Source: Desulfovibrio sp.
Lineage (GTDB): Bacteria; Desulfobacterota; Desulfovibrionia; Desulfovibrionales; Desulfovibrionaceae
DNA: 6,164 nt
Direction of reading: 5' to 3'
Assembly: GCA_031282465.1 (NCBI GenBank)
Contig: JAITDR010000038.1
Location: 1 to 6,164, forward strand
Made by a program: the position numbers and the translations under genes. Under the pieces are notes generated by a model, which was not told the origin of the DNA, made no database searches, and saw only the letters and a list, made by a program, of their open reading frames with translations. Positions 1-5,002 of this stretch are shown here, in pieces. Numbering within the stretch: position 1 is the first letter of the stretch; each line of letters starts with the position of its first letter.

Positions 1-17
1 TCCTCTCTTCGGCACCA
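1..17 (+). tRNA. 3' end of a tRNA gene (5' part outside the window)
   Basis: The first 17 bases fit the end of a tRNA exactly: one T-loop base (1), the 3' strand of the T stem CCTCT (2-6), the acceptor 3' strand CTTCGGC (7-13), discriminator A (14) and an encoded CCA (15-17). The implied acceptor 5' strand is GCCGAAG, which occurs in some bacterial leucine tRNAs among others. The anticodon is outside the window, so the identity is not assigned. A terminator-like hairpin follows 13 bases later, as expected for a tRNA transcription unit. Element-derived fragments lie immediately downstream, and tRNA 3' ends are common integration sites. Confidence 0.78.
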
Positions 18-30
18 CAGAAATTTCAAC

Positions 31-67
31 GGGTTAGTAGTAGTTACAACTTCTGCTGACCCTTTTT
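31..67 (+). terminator. Rho-independent terminator after the tRNA
   Basis: Positions 31-62 fold into one long hairpin. GGGTTAGTAG pairs with the 3' arm ending CTGACCC, with two G-T wobbles and one T-T mismatch near the top, and a small loop lies around 44-49. Five T residues follow at 63-67. The position just after the CCA end makes it the natural terminator of the tRNA transcript. Confidence 0.75.
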
Positions 68-74
68 CATTTTA

Positions 75-536
75 TTGCTCAACCTCACTCTCTCCCTCAT
101 CTCTCCCCCAATAGAGTGCCAGCCTCGGGGGACAATTTTTTTAAGCTGTCCAGCGTGCCGGCGCTTCGTGCTTTGCTCCCTTTGGTTTGCATCTGTATGT
201 GCGCCCGCAATGCCCTTGGGCCAACGGGAGGCCTGCGCACGCCCGATAACCGGGGATATGGCCGCATTGCGGGCGCTTCCTTTCATGGCGAAGCCCGCTC
301 TTGAGCGCGCGGTTTCCGCTCCCCTTCCCGGCACATGGTGGTGCAGGTCTTGCGATAGAGGCGGTGATGTCATTGAACTGCTCATGTTCAGCGAGGGTCT
401 GGAGTTCAAGGCGGCCTGCCGGGAACTGCGTATTGAACTGAGCGGGCCTGTCCGTATAACCCTTTGTGTGAGGGCGTCATCCGGGTGTTCCGGGCGCGGC
501 TTTATCTTTTATATATTTTTTATATGTTTTGCTTGA
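75..536 (+). pseudogene. Truncated primase-type (CHC2-like) zinc-finger fragment
   Basis: The frame carries CPAC at residues 25-28 (codons from 147) and a second half-finger GTWWCRSC at 86-93. GGDVIELL and the helix EGLEFKAACRELRIEL follow, ending near position 440. A C-x2-C pair followed by W-x-C-x2-C-x2-GGD-x-I is the pattern of the zinc-binding domain of DnaG-like and element-encoded (ICE, plasmid, phage) primases, which would bind template DNA. After about 440 the frame loses similarity (serine/glycine-rich, then a run of Phe/Ile from AT-rich DNA), and no TOPRIM or catalytic domain follows. The start is unclear: 75 is TTG without a good ribosome site, and the stretch between the half-fingers is long and unconvincing. 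I read it as a decayed remnant of a mobile-element primase. Only the C-terminal half-finger is well supported. Confidence 0.55.
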
Positions 537-558
537 CAACGTATAATTTTTATATAAA
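511..558 (+). promoter_or_regulatory. AT-rich promoter/operator region of hicAB
   Basis: This stretch is almost entirely A and T within a GC-richer setting. It contains a perfect TATAAT at 542-547, with a weak -35 (TTTATA, 519-524) 17 bases upstream. It also contains a consensus TTGACA at 533-538, but the TATAAA at 553-558 is only 14 bases away, shorter than usual. ATATA (511-515) and TATAT (521-525) form a short inverted repeat. HicB proteins with a DNA-binding domain repress their own operon by binding such upstream repeats. Which hexamers are used cannot be decided from sequence alone. Confidence 0.5.
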
Positions 559-584
559 TGTGGAGGCAACGAAGGGGTACAGCG

Positions 585-776
585 ATGCAGCCAAGGGAAG
601 TTATCCGGCGAATCAAGGCGGACGGGTGGTATGAACTGCCCGGCAAACGTACAAGCCACAAGCAATTCAAGCACCCCACAAAGCCGGGGAAAGCTACTGT
701 CGCAATGTATCCCGGCGATATCTCCCTCCCTACGCTGAAGGAAATTGAGCAGCAAACGGGTGTGAGGTTGACGTGA
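585..776 (+). CDS. hicA: HicA family mRNA-interferase toxin
   Basis: This 63-residue protein matches the HicA family in full. An N-terminal helix with the KADGWYEL pattern (11-18) is followed by the hallmark TSHKQFKHP (23-31), whose His25 is the expected catalytic histidine. The body is KPGKATVAMYPGDISLPTLK and the C-terminal helix is EIEQQTGV. HicA toxins have a double-stranded-RNA-binding fold and cleave mRNA, slowing translation until HicB neutralises them. The ATG at 585 is chosen because AAGGGG (572-577) lies 7 bases upstream. The in-frame ATG at 558 has no ribosome site and would add nine residues not typical of the family. The stop overlaps a possible GTG at 773, and the antitoxin gene follows at once. 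Family glycine before Ser-His is replaced by Thr23, a conservative oddity. It appears intact. Confidence 0.9.
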   Translation: MQPREVIRRIKADGWYELPGKRTSHKQFKHPTKPGKATVAMYPGDISLPTLKEIEQQTGVRLT

Positions 777-793
777 ACGGCATGGAGGAACGT

Positions 794-1228
794 ATGCAGA
801 TGTATTATGCGGGCTTTGTGCCCTACGACGGCAAGGTGTCGGTCATTTTTCCGGACGTGCCCGGATGCGCCACCTATGGCGAGAATCCGGAGCATGCCTT
901 CGCCATGGCAGTGGACGCTCTGGCCGGACACCTGGAAGCCATGGCTGACGACGGAGATGAAATCCCCGTGCCTTCCGGTTATGCTGCGGCTCTGGACGGG
1001 CTAAGACGTCGCTATGAAAGTTTCGACCTTGGGCCGCTTCCCGAAGGAACGACGGTGCATCCTGTTCCTGCGCCGGATCTGGATGCCCGCACAAAACAGG
1101 TTGCCGTATCTTTCAAAAAGTATGCGCTGGACATGATTGACCGCAAGGCCAAGGAAATGGGCATGACGCGCTCCGGGTTCCTCGGCGAAGCGGCGGCGGT
1201 CTATGATACCAAGGAGCGCCGGGTATAG
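794..1228 (+). CDS. hicB: HicB family antitoxin with C-terminal ribbon-helix-helix domain
   Basis: This protein of about 144 residues has the HicB signature FPDVPGCATYGENPEHAF (19-36) in a degenerate RNase H-like domain, which binds and inhibits HicA. Residues 101-138 form a ribbon-helix-helix DNA-binding domain: strand KQVAVSF, helix YALDMIDRKAKEMG, then the turn MTRSGFL and a second helix. Such HicB proteins autorepress the operon. The start at 794 (MQMYYAGF) is preferred because GGAGGA (784-789) sits just upstream. GTG 773, which overlaps the hicA stop, and ATG 782 lie before or inside that site and would add 7 or 4 residues. ATG 800 is also possible. Toxin-first order and tight coupling are usual for this family. 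Both genes look complete, so the pair is probably functional and may stabilise the surrounding decayed segment. Confidence 0.9.
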   Translation: MQMYYAGFVPYDGKVSVIFPDVPGCATYGENPEHAFAMAVDALAGHLEAMADDGDEIPVPSGYAAALDGLRRRYESFDLGPLPEGTTVHPVPAPDLDARTKQVAVSFKKYALDMIDRKAKEMGMTRSGFLGEAAAVYDTKERRV

Positions 1229-1323
1229 ACGCCTCGGATGGGGCGGCGGTGTGCATTTCCATGACTGTTGGAGAAAAAGGGACGGGACCAGGAATTTTGG
1301 CTCTGTTTACGGAAGAGCGAGAA

Positions 1324-1458
1324 ATGGATGCCCGTGAGCGGTTTGTGACCTTGGGGAGAAAAACGGGATTATTCATGCCATCTGACCAATGGGGCTACCG
1401 GACAATCTTGACCCCTGAATTTTATGCTGTTGATGGCGCCACTTTTCTTTTGAGATAA
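1324..1458 (+). CDS. Small unrecognised ORF
   Basis: A 44-codon frame begins MDARERFVTLGRKTGLF and ends at TAA 1456-1458. GGAAG at 1311-1315 is a weak ribosome site 8 bases before the ATG. The frame stays open upstream to GTG 1249 (69 codons), so the true start is uncertain. Its C-terminal part (SDQWGYRTILTPEFY) is protein-like in composition, but I recognise no family. It lies between hicB and a broken nuclease gene, so it may be another gene fragment rather than a real small protein. I assign no function. Confidence 0.25.
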   Translation: MDARERFVTLGRKTGLFMPSDQWGYRTILTPEFYAVDGATFLLR

Positions 1459-1488
1459 CTATGTTAAATTTTAGGAGATTATTGTTGT

Positions 1489-1674
1489 ATGAGTAATACC
1501 TGGAACTTGCCGACACGAGTACTACTCACGGAACTCTCAATTTTAATTGAGTAAACCAAGGGAACGATTGCCTCTCAAGCCAACTATGCCTTGACTTTGC
1601 TCTTCTGGAAGATCGGGCGGCGTGTCAACGAGGAGATTTTGCAAAACAAGCGGGCGTATTCGGAGGAGACTTGA
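1489..1674 (+). pseudogene. 5' fragment of a YhcG/DUF1016 (PDDEXK nuclease) family gene, with an in-frame stop
   Basis: AGGAGA at 1473-1478 precedes ATG 1489. The frame reads MSNTWNLPTRVLLTELSILIE, stops at TAA 1552-1554, then continues TKGTIASQANYALTLLFWKI and GRRVNEEILQNKRAYSEET to TGA 1672-1674. The post-stop part closely follows the N-terminal DUF1016 domain of YhcG proteins (pattern VN.AL.LLYW.IGKRINEEIL.NKRAEYG). In that alignment the stop falls where glutamine is usual, so one CAA-to-TAA change would explain it. In the family this domain precedes a PDDEXK nuclease domain, and members occur near restriction and defence genes on islands. Everything after NKRA is missing: the frame ends and no nuclease domain follows. 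CTCAATT (1536-1542) and AATTGAG (1545-1551) form a dyad immediately before the stop. The gene is clearly non-functional as a nuclease. Confidence 0.75.
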
Positions 1675-1711
1675 ACTCATGCTCTCGAGTGCCGGTGCCT
1701 GCAAGAATTTG

Positions 1712-1732
1712 ATACAATGTAATATATTGTAT
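1712..1732. promoter_or_regulatory. Operator-like inverted repeat
   Basis: ATACAAT (1712-1718) and ATTGTAT (1726-1732) are perfect inverted 7-mers around a 7-base AT-only core apart from one G. Arms and spacing put equivalent bases on one face of the helix, as for a dimeric repressor site. It ends 22 bases before a TTGACA hexamer. The binding protein is unknown. Confidence 0.4.
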
Positions 1733-1754
1733 TTACTACATTTAAAGCATGTAT

Positions 1755-1783
1755 TTGACAACTCGAACTGAAGTGGATAGACT
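1755..1783 (+). promoter_or_regulatory. Sigma-70-like promoter with overlapping dyad
   Basis: A consensus TTGACA (1755-1760) is followed after 17 bases by TAGACT (1778-1783), four of six matches to the -10 consensus. TGAAGT (1769-1774) and ACTTCA (1781-1786) form a perfect inverted repeat across the spacer and -10, where a repressor could block RNA polymerase. It points towards the small ORF and HD hydrolase gene that begin about 200 and 390 bases downstream. Confidence 0.45.
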
Positions 1784-1820
1784 TCAACTAATTCATGACA
1801 TTAGGCAACAGCACTTTTAT

Positions 1821-1841
1821 ACGGTATTTTTAACGGTATTT
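1821..1841. repeat. Two direct copies of ACGGTATTT
   Basis: ACGGTATTT occurs at 1821-1829 and again at 1833-1841, a 12-base period with TTA between the copies. This lies in the presumed leader downstream of the promoter-like pair. It could be a tandem protein site or chance in AT-rich sequence. Confidence 0.35.
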
Positions 1842-1917
1842 ATCCGGGAATATTTGTTCATAATTATTGATTTTAGCTGATTACCCATCATGTTCGAGTC
1901 TCCTCTTCAAATAGTTT

Positions 1918-1963
1918 CATAAAGCCCGGAACAGCCGAATACAGCGGCATTCCGGACTTTATG
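1918..1963. terminator. 46-nt near-perfect hairpin, possibly a bidirectional terminator
   Basis: CATAAAGCCCGGAA (1918-1931) pairs with TTCCGGACTTTATG (1950-1963) with one mismatch in 14. Inside, GCCG (1934-1937) pairs with CGGC (1945-1948), leaving a 7-base loop. The outer A-rich left arm and T-rich right arm give the shape of a two-way terminator, though the T tract is only three long and is part of the stem. It sits 22 bases before ATG 1986, just upstream of its ribosome site. It could therefore end the broken upstream segment, or act as leader attenuation for the downstream genes. Confidence 0.5.
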
Positions 1964-1985
1964 TTGACCCATTGAGGAACCGGCA

Positions 1986-2159
1986 ATGCGTGGTCAATCT
2001 GAAATTTTCAAGGAAATTTACCGAAATCCCTAAGGACCGCGCTATACAATATTGCCACGCGAATCTATTCTTGAGCATTGGAACGCAGAAGCAGCTATGA
2101 AGCGTTTTCCGCGTTTTGTTCGTTATGTGCGCCGTCTTCGCGAACACAGAACAGCATAA
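1986..2159 (+). pseudogene. Unrecognised small ORF with an internal TAA
   Basis: GAGGAA (1974-1979) precedes ATG 1986. The frame reads MRGQSEIFKEIYRNP, meets TAA at 2031-2033, then stays open in the same frame as GPRYTILPRESILEHWNAEA and ends with a basic tail (KRFPRFVRYVRRLREHRTA) at TAA 2157-2159. The post-stop part is arginine-rich and protein-like but matches no family I know. A shorter protein could start inside it (TTG 2052 or ATG 2097), without a good ribosome site. It ends 15 bases before the HD hydrolase gene and in the same frame, so the two may once have formed one transcription unit. I read it as a gene disabled by one nonsense change, with 57 sense codons otherwise. A 15-residue leader peptide is an alternative. 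Confidence 0.35.
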
Positions 2160-2174
2160 ATCTCGTACCTCATC

Positions 2175-2720
2175 ATGATGAAAAAAATGTTTCAAACATC
2201 GTTGACACGAATGGCATGGATTTATGCTACCTACAAACATCGCCACCAACTGTATCCCGGCTCGGAAAAAACTCCATACATGGCACACATCAGCGCTGTT
2301 GTCATAGCATTAATTCCTGCTTTGGTAGAAAATATGAACTATGACGAGATAAAAGCTATTTGCTGTGCTGTGCTTCACGATACTATTGAAGATACCGGCG
2401 CAACAAAGAAACAAATTGAAGAACTTTTCGGAACAGCCATTGCAGACGGAGTTGCCGCATTATCAAAAGATAAATCCTTGGCAGGAGAAGCTGCTATGCT
2501 GGACTCCCTGGAGCGTATCAAGATGCAGCCCAAGGAAGTTTGGCTGGTTAAACTTGCAGACCGCGTCGCCAACCTGCAAACACCGCCGGGCCACTGGTCA
2601 AAAGAAAAATGCCGTGCCTACGCTCAAGAGGGCGAACTTATTTTGGAGGCGTTGGGAAGCGCCTCTCCAATGTTGGCGCGAAAACTGGCGGCGCGGATCA
2701 GTGTTTGGAAAGAACTGTAG
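2175..2720 (+). CDS. Stand-alone HD-domain hydrolase, small alarmone hydrolase (MESH1-like)
   Basis: This 181-residue protein carries the metal-dependent HD motifs of RelA/SpoT-type hydrolases in order. They are KTPYMAHISAV with His38, HDTIEDT with His68-Asp69 and the catalytic Glu72-Asp73, and LVKLADRVANL with Asp129 and Asn133. DDKS-like KDKS (98-101) and GHWSKEK also match the MESH1/SAH pattern. Its length is that of a hydrolase domain alone, without synthetase, TGS or ACT domains. Family members remove the 3'-pyrophosphate from (p)ppGpp, and some act on related nucleotides or as antitoxins to small alarmone synthetases; substrate here is inferred. The start is uncertain: ATG 2175, 2178 and 2187 all lack a clear ribosome site, and ATG 2211 would cut into the first helix. 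No synthetase gene is in the window. All active-site residues are present. Confidence 0.85.
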   Translation: MMKKMFQTSLTRMAWIYATYKHRHQLYPGSEKTPYMAHISAVVIALIPALVENMNYDEIKAICCAVLHDTIEDTGATKKQIEELFGTAIADGVAALSKDKSLAGEAAMLDSLERIKMQPKEVWLVKLADRVANLQTPPGHWSKEKCRAYAQEGELILEALGSASPMLARKLAARISVWKEL

Positions 2721-2744
2721 AGCTTATCAGCGAGAGAACATTAC

Positions 2745-2772
2745 AACATTATGAAATTCTATAATGTTTTTT
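2745..2772 (+). terminator. AT-rich rho-independent terminator after the HD hydrolase
   Basis: AACATTAT (2745-2752) and ATAATGTT (2761-2768) are a perfect 8-bp inverted repeat around an 8-base loop. A T run extends to 2772, six Ts in all. The stem is AT-only but for one C-G pair, so it is weak, but its position 25 bases after the stop fits a terminator. Confidence 0.6.
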
Positions 2773-2943
2773 GCGGATACTTTTATAAATCAAAATATTA
2801 CAGCAGGTTGTCGGTTTTCATATGCATACTCCTCCTCTCCTTCCATGCTTTCTTTCTGCTTGCCGCAAGCTGATGTCCTATGGTAATTTTCATCTTCCAT
2901 CCGGCCCGTGTAACGGCCGCTCAATCCCTTTAAGGAGGACGAC

Positions 2944-3396
2944 ATGATTTCCGGAAAACTATTTTTTCTGCTTTCGGCCGCTGTTTTGCTGGTTTTCAAC
3001 GCTCCTGCGGCCTTTGCCGCTGAACGCATTGTCGTGGCGTCGCCGAAGGCGCCGAAAGCCATAGGGCCTTATTCCCAAGGCATCGCGGTAGGCGATTTTG
3101 TCTTTACCTCCGGCCAGATACCTTTGAATCCGGACACCAACGCTATGCCTGAAGGCATAGAAGCTCAGGCCAAACAATCATTGGACAATGTGAAGGCCGT
3201 GCTGGAAGCAGGCGGCAGTTCCCTTGCCAAAACGGTCAAGGTGACGATTTTCTTGAAAGATTTGAATGACTTCGGCAAGGTAAACGAAATATACGGCACC
3301 TATTTTACAGGAAATACGCCCGCGCGTTCCTGTGTGCAGGTAGCCCGTATCCCCAGAGATGCCCTGATCGAAATTGAGGCGATAGGCATAAAATAG
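2944..3396 (+). CDS. RidA-family (YjgF/YER057c/UK114) protein with a signal peptide
   Basis: This is a 150-residue protein. Residues 1-25 form a classical signal peptide: a short charged start (MISGK), a hydrophobic core and a cleavage site after AFA, giving a mature start at Ala26. The rest is a complete RidA domain, with IGPYSQG (40-46), SGQIPL (56-61) and PARSCVQVARIP (126-137). Arg128 is the residue that binds the substrate carboxylate in RidA, and Glu143 lies in the closing EIEAI. Cytosolic RidA hydrolyses reactive enamine/imine intermediates such as 2-aminoacrylate made by PLP enzymes. An exported form must work on something in the periplasm, which is unknown. The start is firm: AAGGAGG (2932-2938) lies 5 bases before ATG. 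A small CGGCC/GGCCG hairpin (2902-2919) lies in the leader. I see no strong promoter in the 170 bases upstream. The gene stands alone and converges on the mla operon. Confidence 0.9.
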   Translation: MISGKLFFLLSAAVLLVFNAPAAFAAERIVVASPKAPKAIGPYSQGIAVGDFVFTSGQIPLNPDTNAMPEGIEAQAKQSLDNVKAVLEAGGSSLAKTVKVTIFLKDLNDFGKVNEIYGTYFTGNTPARSCVQVARIPRDALIEIEAIGIK

Positions 3397-3451
3397 TTGA
3401 TTCGGAAATTTCTTTGTGGTCACGGCCTTTCCCTTCAGGGAGGTTCCTTCG

Positions 3452-3472
3452 ATGCCCGGCTTGGCCGGGCAT
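3452..3472. terminator. GC-rich hairpin between convergent genes
   Basis: ATGCCCGGC (3452-3460) and GCCGGGCAT (3464-3472) form a perfect 9-bp stem over a 3-base loop (effectively 8 bp with 5). TATTT follows on the plus strand, so it should end ridA-family transcription. On the minus strand no T run follows, so termination of the mla operon there would be weaker. It sits 16 bases from the lipoprotein stop codon. Confidence 0.7.
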
Positions 3473-3488
3473 TATTTCGTCCTCGTCT

Positions 3489-4127
3489 TCATATCCGGGC
3501 GAGCACCCAGGCGGCGCATTGTGCCAGTCCTTTGCCCAAGGCCGTTTCACAGGCCATGGCCAGGTCGGTGTTGTTTTTCCCCACCGCCTGCGCCGTTGCT
3601 TCTACATGCAGGGAATCGGAGATGCGTCCGTTGCGCAGGTCGAGAAGACGAAAAACGGCGGCAAAGGCCCCCACAGGAGGGGAATCGTCATCACCCCAGC
3701 GCAGGCCGAACTCCCTGATGTCGGTCAGCAGCCGAACGTCGGCCTGCAACCCCGTCGTGTCGTCGCCGACCCCGCGCAATCCGCCTGTTGCTTCCAGCGC
3801 ATCGACCAGACTGCGTTGTATCAACAAAGGCACCTCCGACGTCCAACGCGCGGCGGCAAGCATGCGTATTTCCCTGTTCCGGAAAATAACGGTTATGCCG
3901 TCGCCTGCGGGAATATTGCCGCTCGTCGGCGCGGCCACCACCAGTTGTTTATTTATCGGGCGGCCGGCAGTGCGCGGGGGGAGCATCGGCTTAAGCAGGA
4001 GGCGCGTCGGTGCAGGGCCGGAATTCAGCAGGCTCCCGCACCCGGCAAGAGAGAAGGCCGATGCAAGCAGGAACAGCAACAGCGCCGACGCAGAGAGGGA
4101 AACGGGGGCATTCCGGGGGGTGTTCAT
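3489..4127 (-). CDS. PqiC-like ABC-transport auxiliary lipoprotein of the Mla operon
   Basis: This 212-residue protein has a lipoprotein signal peptide: a hydrophobic stretch (about 9-28) ends in the lipobox LAGC with Cys30 as the acylated residue and Gly at +2, consistent with outer-membrane sorting. The mature part follows the ABC_trans_aux (DUF330, YmbA/PqiC) pattern, including a strand before REIRMLAAARWTSEVP, a helix LLIQRSLVDALEATGG, then VRLLTDIREFGLR and FAAVFRLLDLRNGR. PqiC-type lipoproteins are outer-membrane partners of MCE lipid transporters. The ATG at 4127 overlaps the mlaD stop by four bases (ATGA), so translation is probably coupled; AAGGAA lies upstream within mlaD. It is the last gene of the operon before the convergent hairpin. 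It may give the complex its contact with the outer membrane. The symbol pqiC is not assigned because orthology was not tested. Confidence 0.85.
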   Translation of the reverse strand: MNTPRNAPVSLSASALLLFLLASAFSLAGCGSLLNSGPAPTRLLLKPMLPPRTAGRPINKQLVVAAPTSGNIPAGDGITVIFRNREIRMLAAARWTSEVPLLIQRSLVDALEATGGLRGVGDDTTGLQADVRLLTDIREFGLRWGDDDSPPVGAFAAVFRLLDLRNGRISDSLHVEATAQAVGKNNTDLAMACETALGKGLAQCAAWVLARI

Positions 4128-5002
4128 CGGTTGTCGAATTCCTTGTTCTGATCCCCGAAGAAAAAGCGCCTGGGATCGTTTTCCAGCTTGCGGACGGCGC
4201 GGGTCGCAGCCTGTGTCAGGTTGCGCAGGTCCGCCGTGAGCAGGCGCAATTCAGCAAGCCCTTGGCCTGCAAACTGCGTCATTCCCGGTCCGATGCCGAG
4301 CATGGTGTCGTCGATGCGTCGCATGGCGCTGTGGAAAGTTGCCACGCCGGGCGCAAGATCATTGACCAGCATAGCGTCGATGTTCGCAATCAATGCGCTG
4401 AGGCGGTCCGCAGCCGTTGCGTATTTGACAGGCAGGCTTTCTATTGTCGCGCTCTGAGCGGCAAGGGCATCCATGACGGTGCCCAGAGCCTGCACAGTGC
4501 GGCTCGCAGCCGCGATATTCGCGTCGGACAGCAGGTTTTCCATTTTCGCCATCACCTGCGGCACGGAGGACACAACCGCGCTCAGGGCGGAAGGTTCAGC
4601 CGGTATCTCGGGAACTTCCCCGCCGGCAGCGTGCAGGATAGGGCTGAGCGCCGTTCCCCCCGAAATGGAAACGACCGAGCTTCCGGTGATGCCGCGCATG
4701 TCAAGTTTGGCTCGCGAATCTTCACGGACGGGGGTGTCCTCGTCAAGGACGACGCGCACCCGGACCTCGCCCGGATTTACGTCGCTGATGGTGATGTTTT
4801 CGACACGGCCCACGCGGATGCCGACAAACAGCACATCACTGTTCACTGAAAGCCCCTTGACGCTTTCCGTAAAAGAAATGTCGTACTCGACGGTCCCGCG
4901 CCCCATGTTTTTGTCGGCCAGCCACAAGGTAAAGGCCGTCGCAGCCGCGAACACAGCCAGGGTAAACATGCCTACCGCAAGATACTTGGCGCGTATTTCC
5001 AT
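4124..5002 (-). CDS. mlaD: MlaD-like MCE-domain protein
   Basis: This 292-residue protein starts with MEIRAKYL, has one transmembrane helix (about 7-29), and carries a single MCE domain at about 37-116. The domain's core GLSVNSDVLFVGIRVGRV (50-67) and GITGSSVVSISGG (104-116) match MlaD. A long helical C-terminal region without hydrophobic spans follows, extending well past the E. coli protein of about 180 residues, as in many MCE proteins outside enterics. MlaD forms a hexameric ring in the periplasm that binds phospholipid and is held by its helix to MlaE/MlaF. The start at 5002 is chosen because GAGAGGAA (minus strand, 5015-5008) lies 5 bases upstream. An in-frame ATG at 5050 would put 16 basic, non-family residues before the helix. 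It overlaps the lipoprotein gene downstream. Confidence 0.9.
   Translation of the reverse strand: MEIRAKYLAVGMFTLAVFAAATAFTLWLADKNMGRGTVEYDISFTESVKGLSVNSDVLFVGIRVGRVENITISDVNPGEVRVRVVLDEDTPVREDSRAKLDMRGITGSSVVSISGGTALSPILHAAGGEVPEIPAEPSALSAVVSSVPQVMAKMENLLSDANIAAASRTVQALGTVMDALAAQSATIESLPVKYATAADRLSALIANIDAMLVNDLAPGVATFHSAMRRIDDTMLGIGPGMTQFAGQGLAELRLLTADLRNLTQAATRAVRKLENDPRRFFFGDQNKEFDNR

Larger units (their letters stand above)
1675..1917. other. Gene-poor, AT-rich stretch between broken genes
   Basis: I find no convincing reading frame on either strand; the longer open frames here contain no recognisable motif. It holds the dyad, promoter-like pair and direct repeat listed separately, and a tRNA T-arm-like string (GTTCGAGTC, 1892-1900). 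Beyond the nuclease fragment the sequence no longer resembles any part of that gene, so a deletion or recombination join probably lies near 1675-1712. Confidence 0.5.

Noticed and set aside
477..931. Two minus-strand frames opposite hicAB
   Set aside because: Shadows of hicA and hicB, which have family signatures and ribosome sites.
1959..2288. Minus-strand frame of 109 codons
   Set aside because: It starts inside the HD hydrolase gene antisense and shows no family pattern. Its cysteine spacing looked like a finger at first but is irregular.
18..2900. A CRISPR array, complete insertion sequence or integrase
   Set aside because: No regularly spaced repeats, no terminal inverted repeats bounding a transposase, and no integrase or recombinase motifs on either strand. 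The 9-base pair at 1821-1841 is only two copies.
3397..4239. Long plus-strand open frame of 280 codons opposite the lipoprotein gene
   Set aside because: Arginine/serine-rich shadow of the GC-rich minus-strand gene. It has no motif and no ribosome site, and the minus-strand gene has a lipobox, family pattern and operon coupling.
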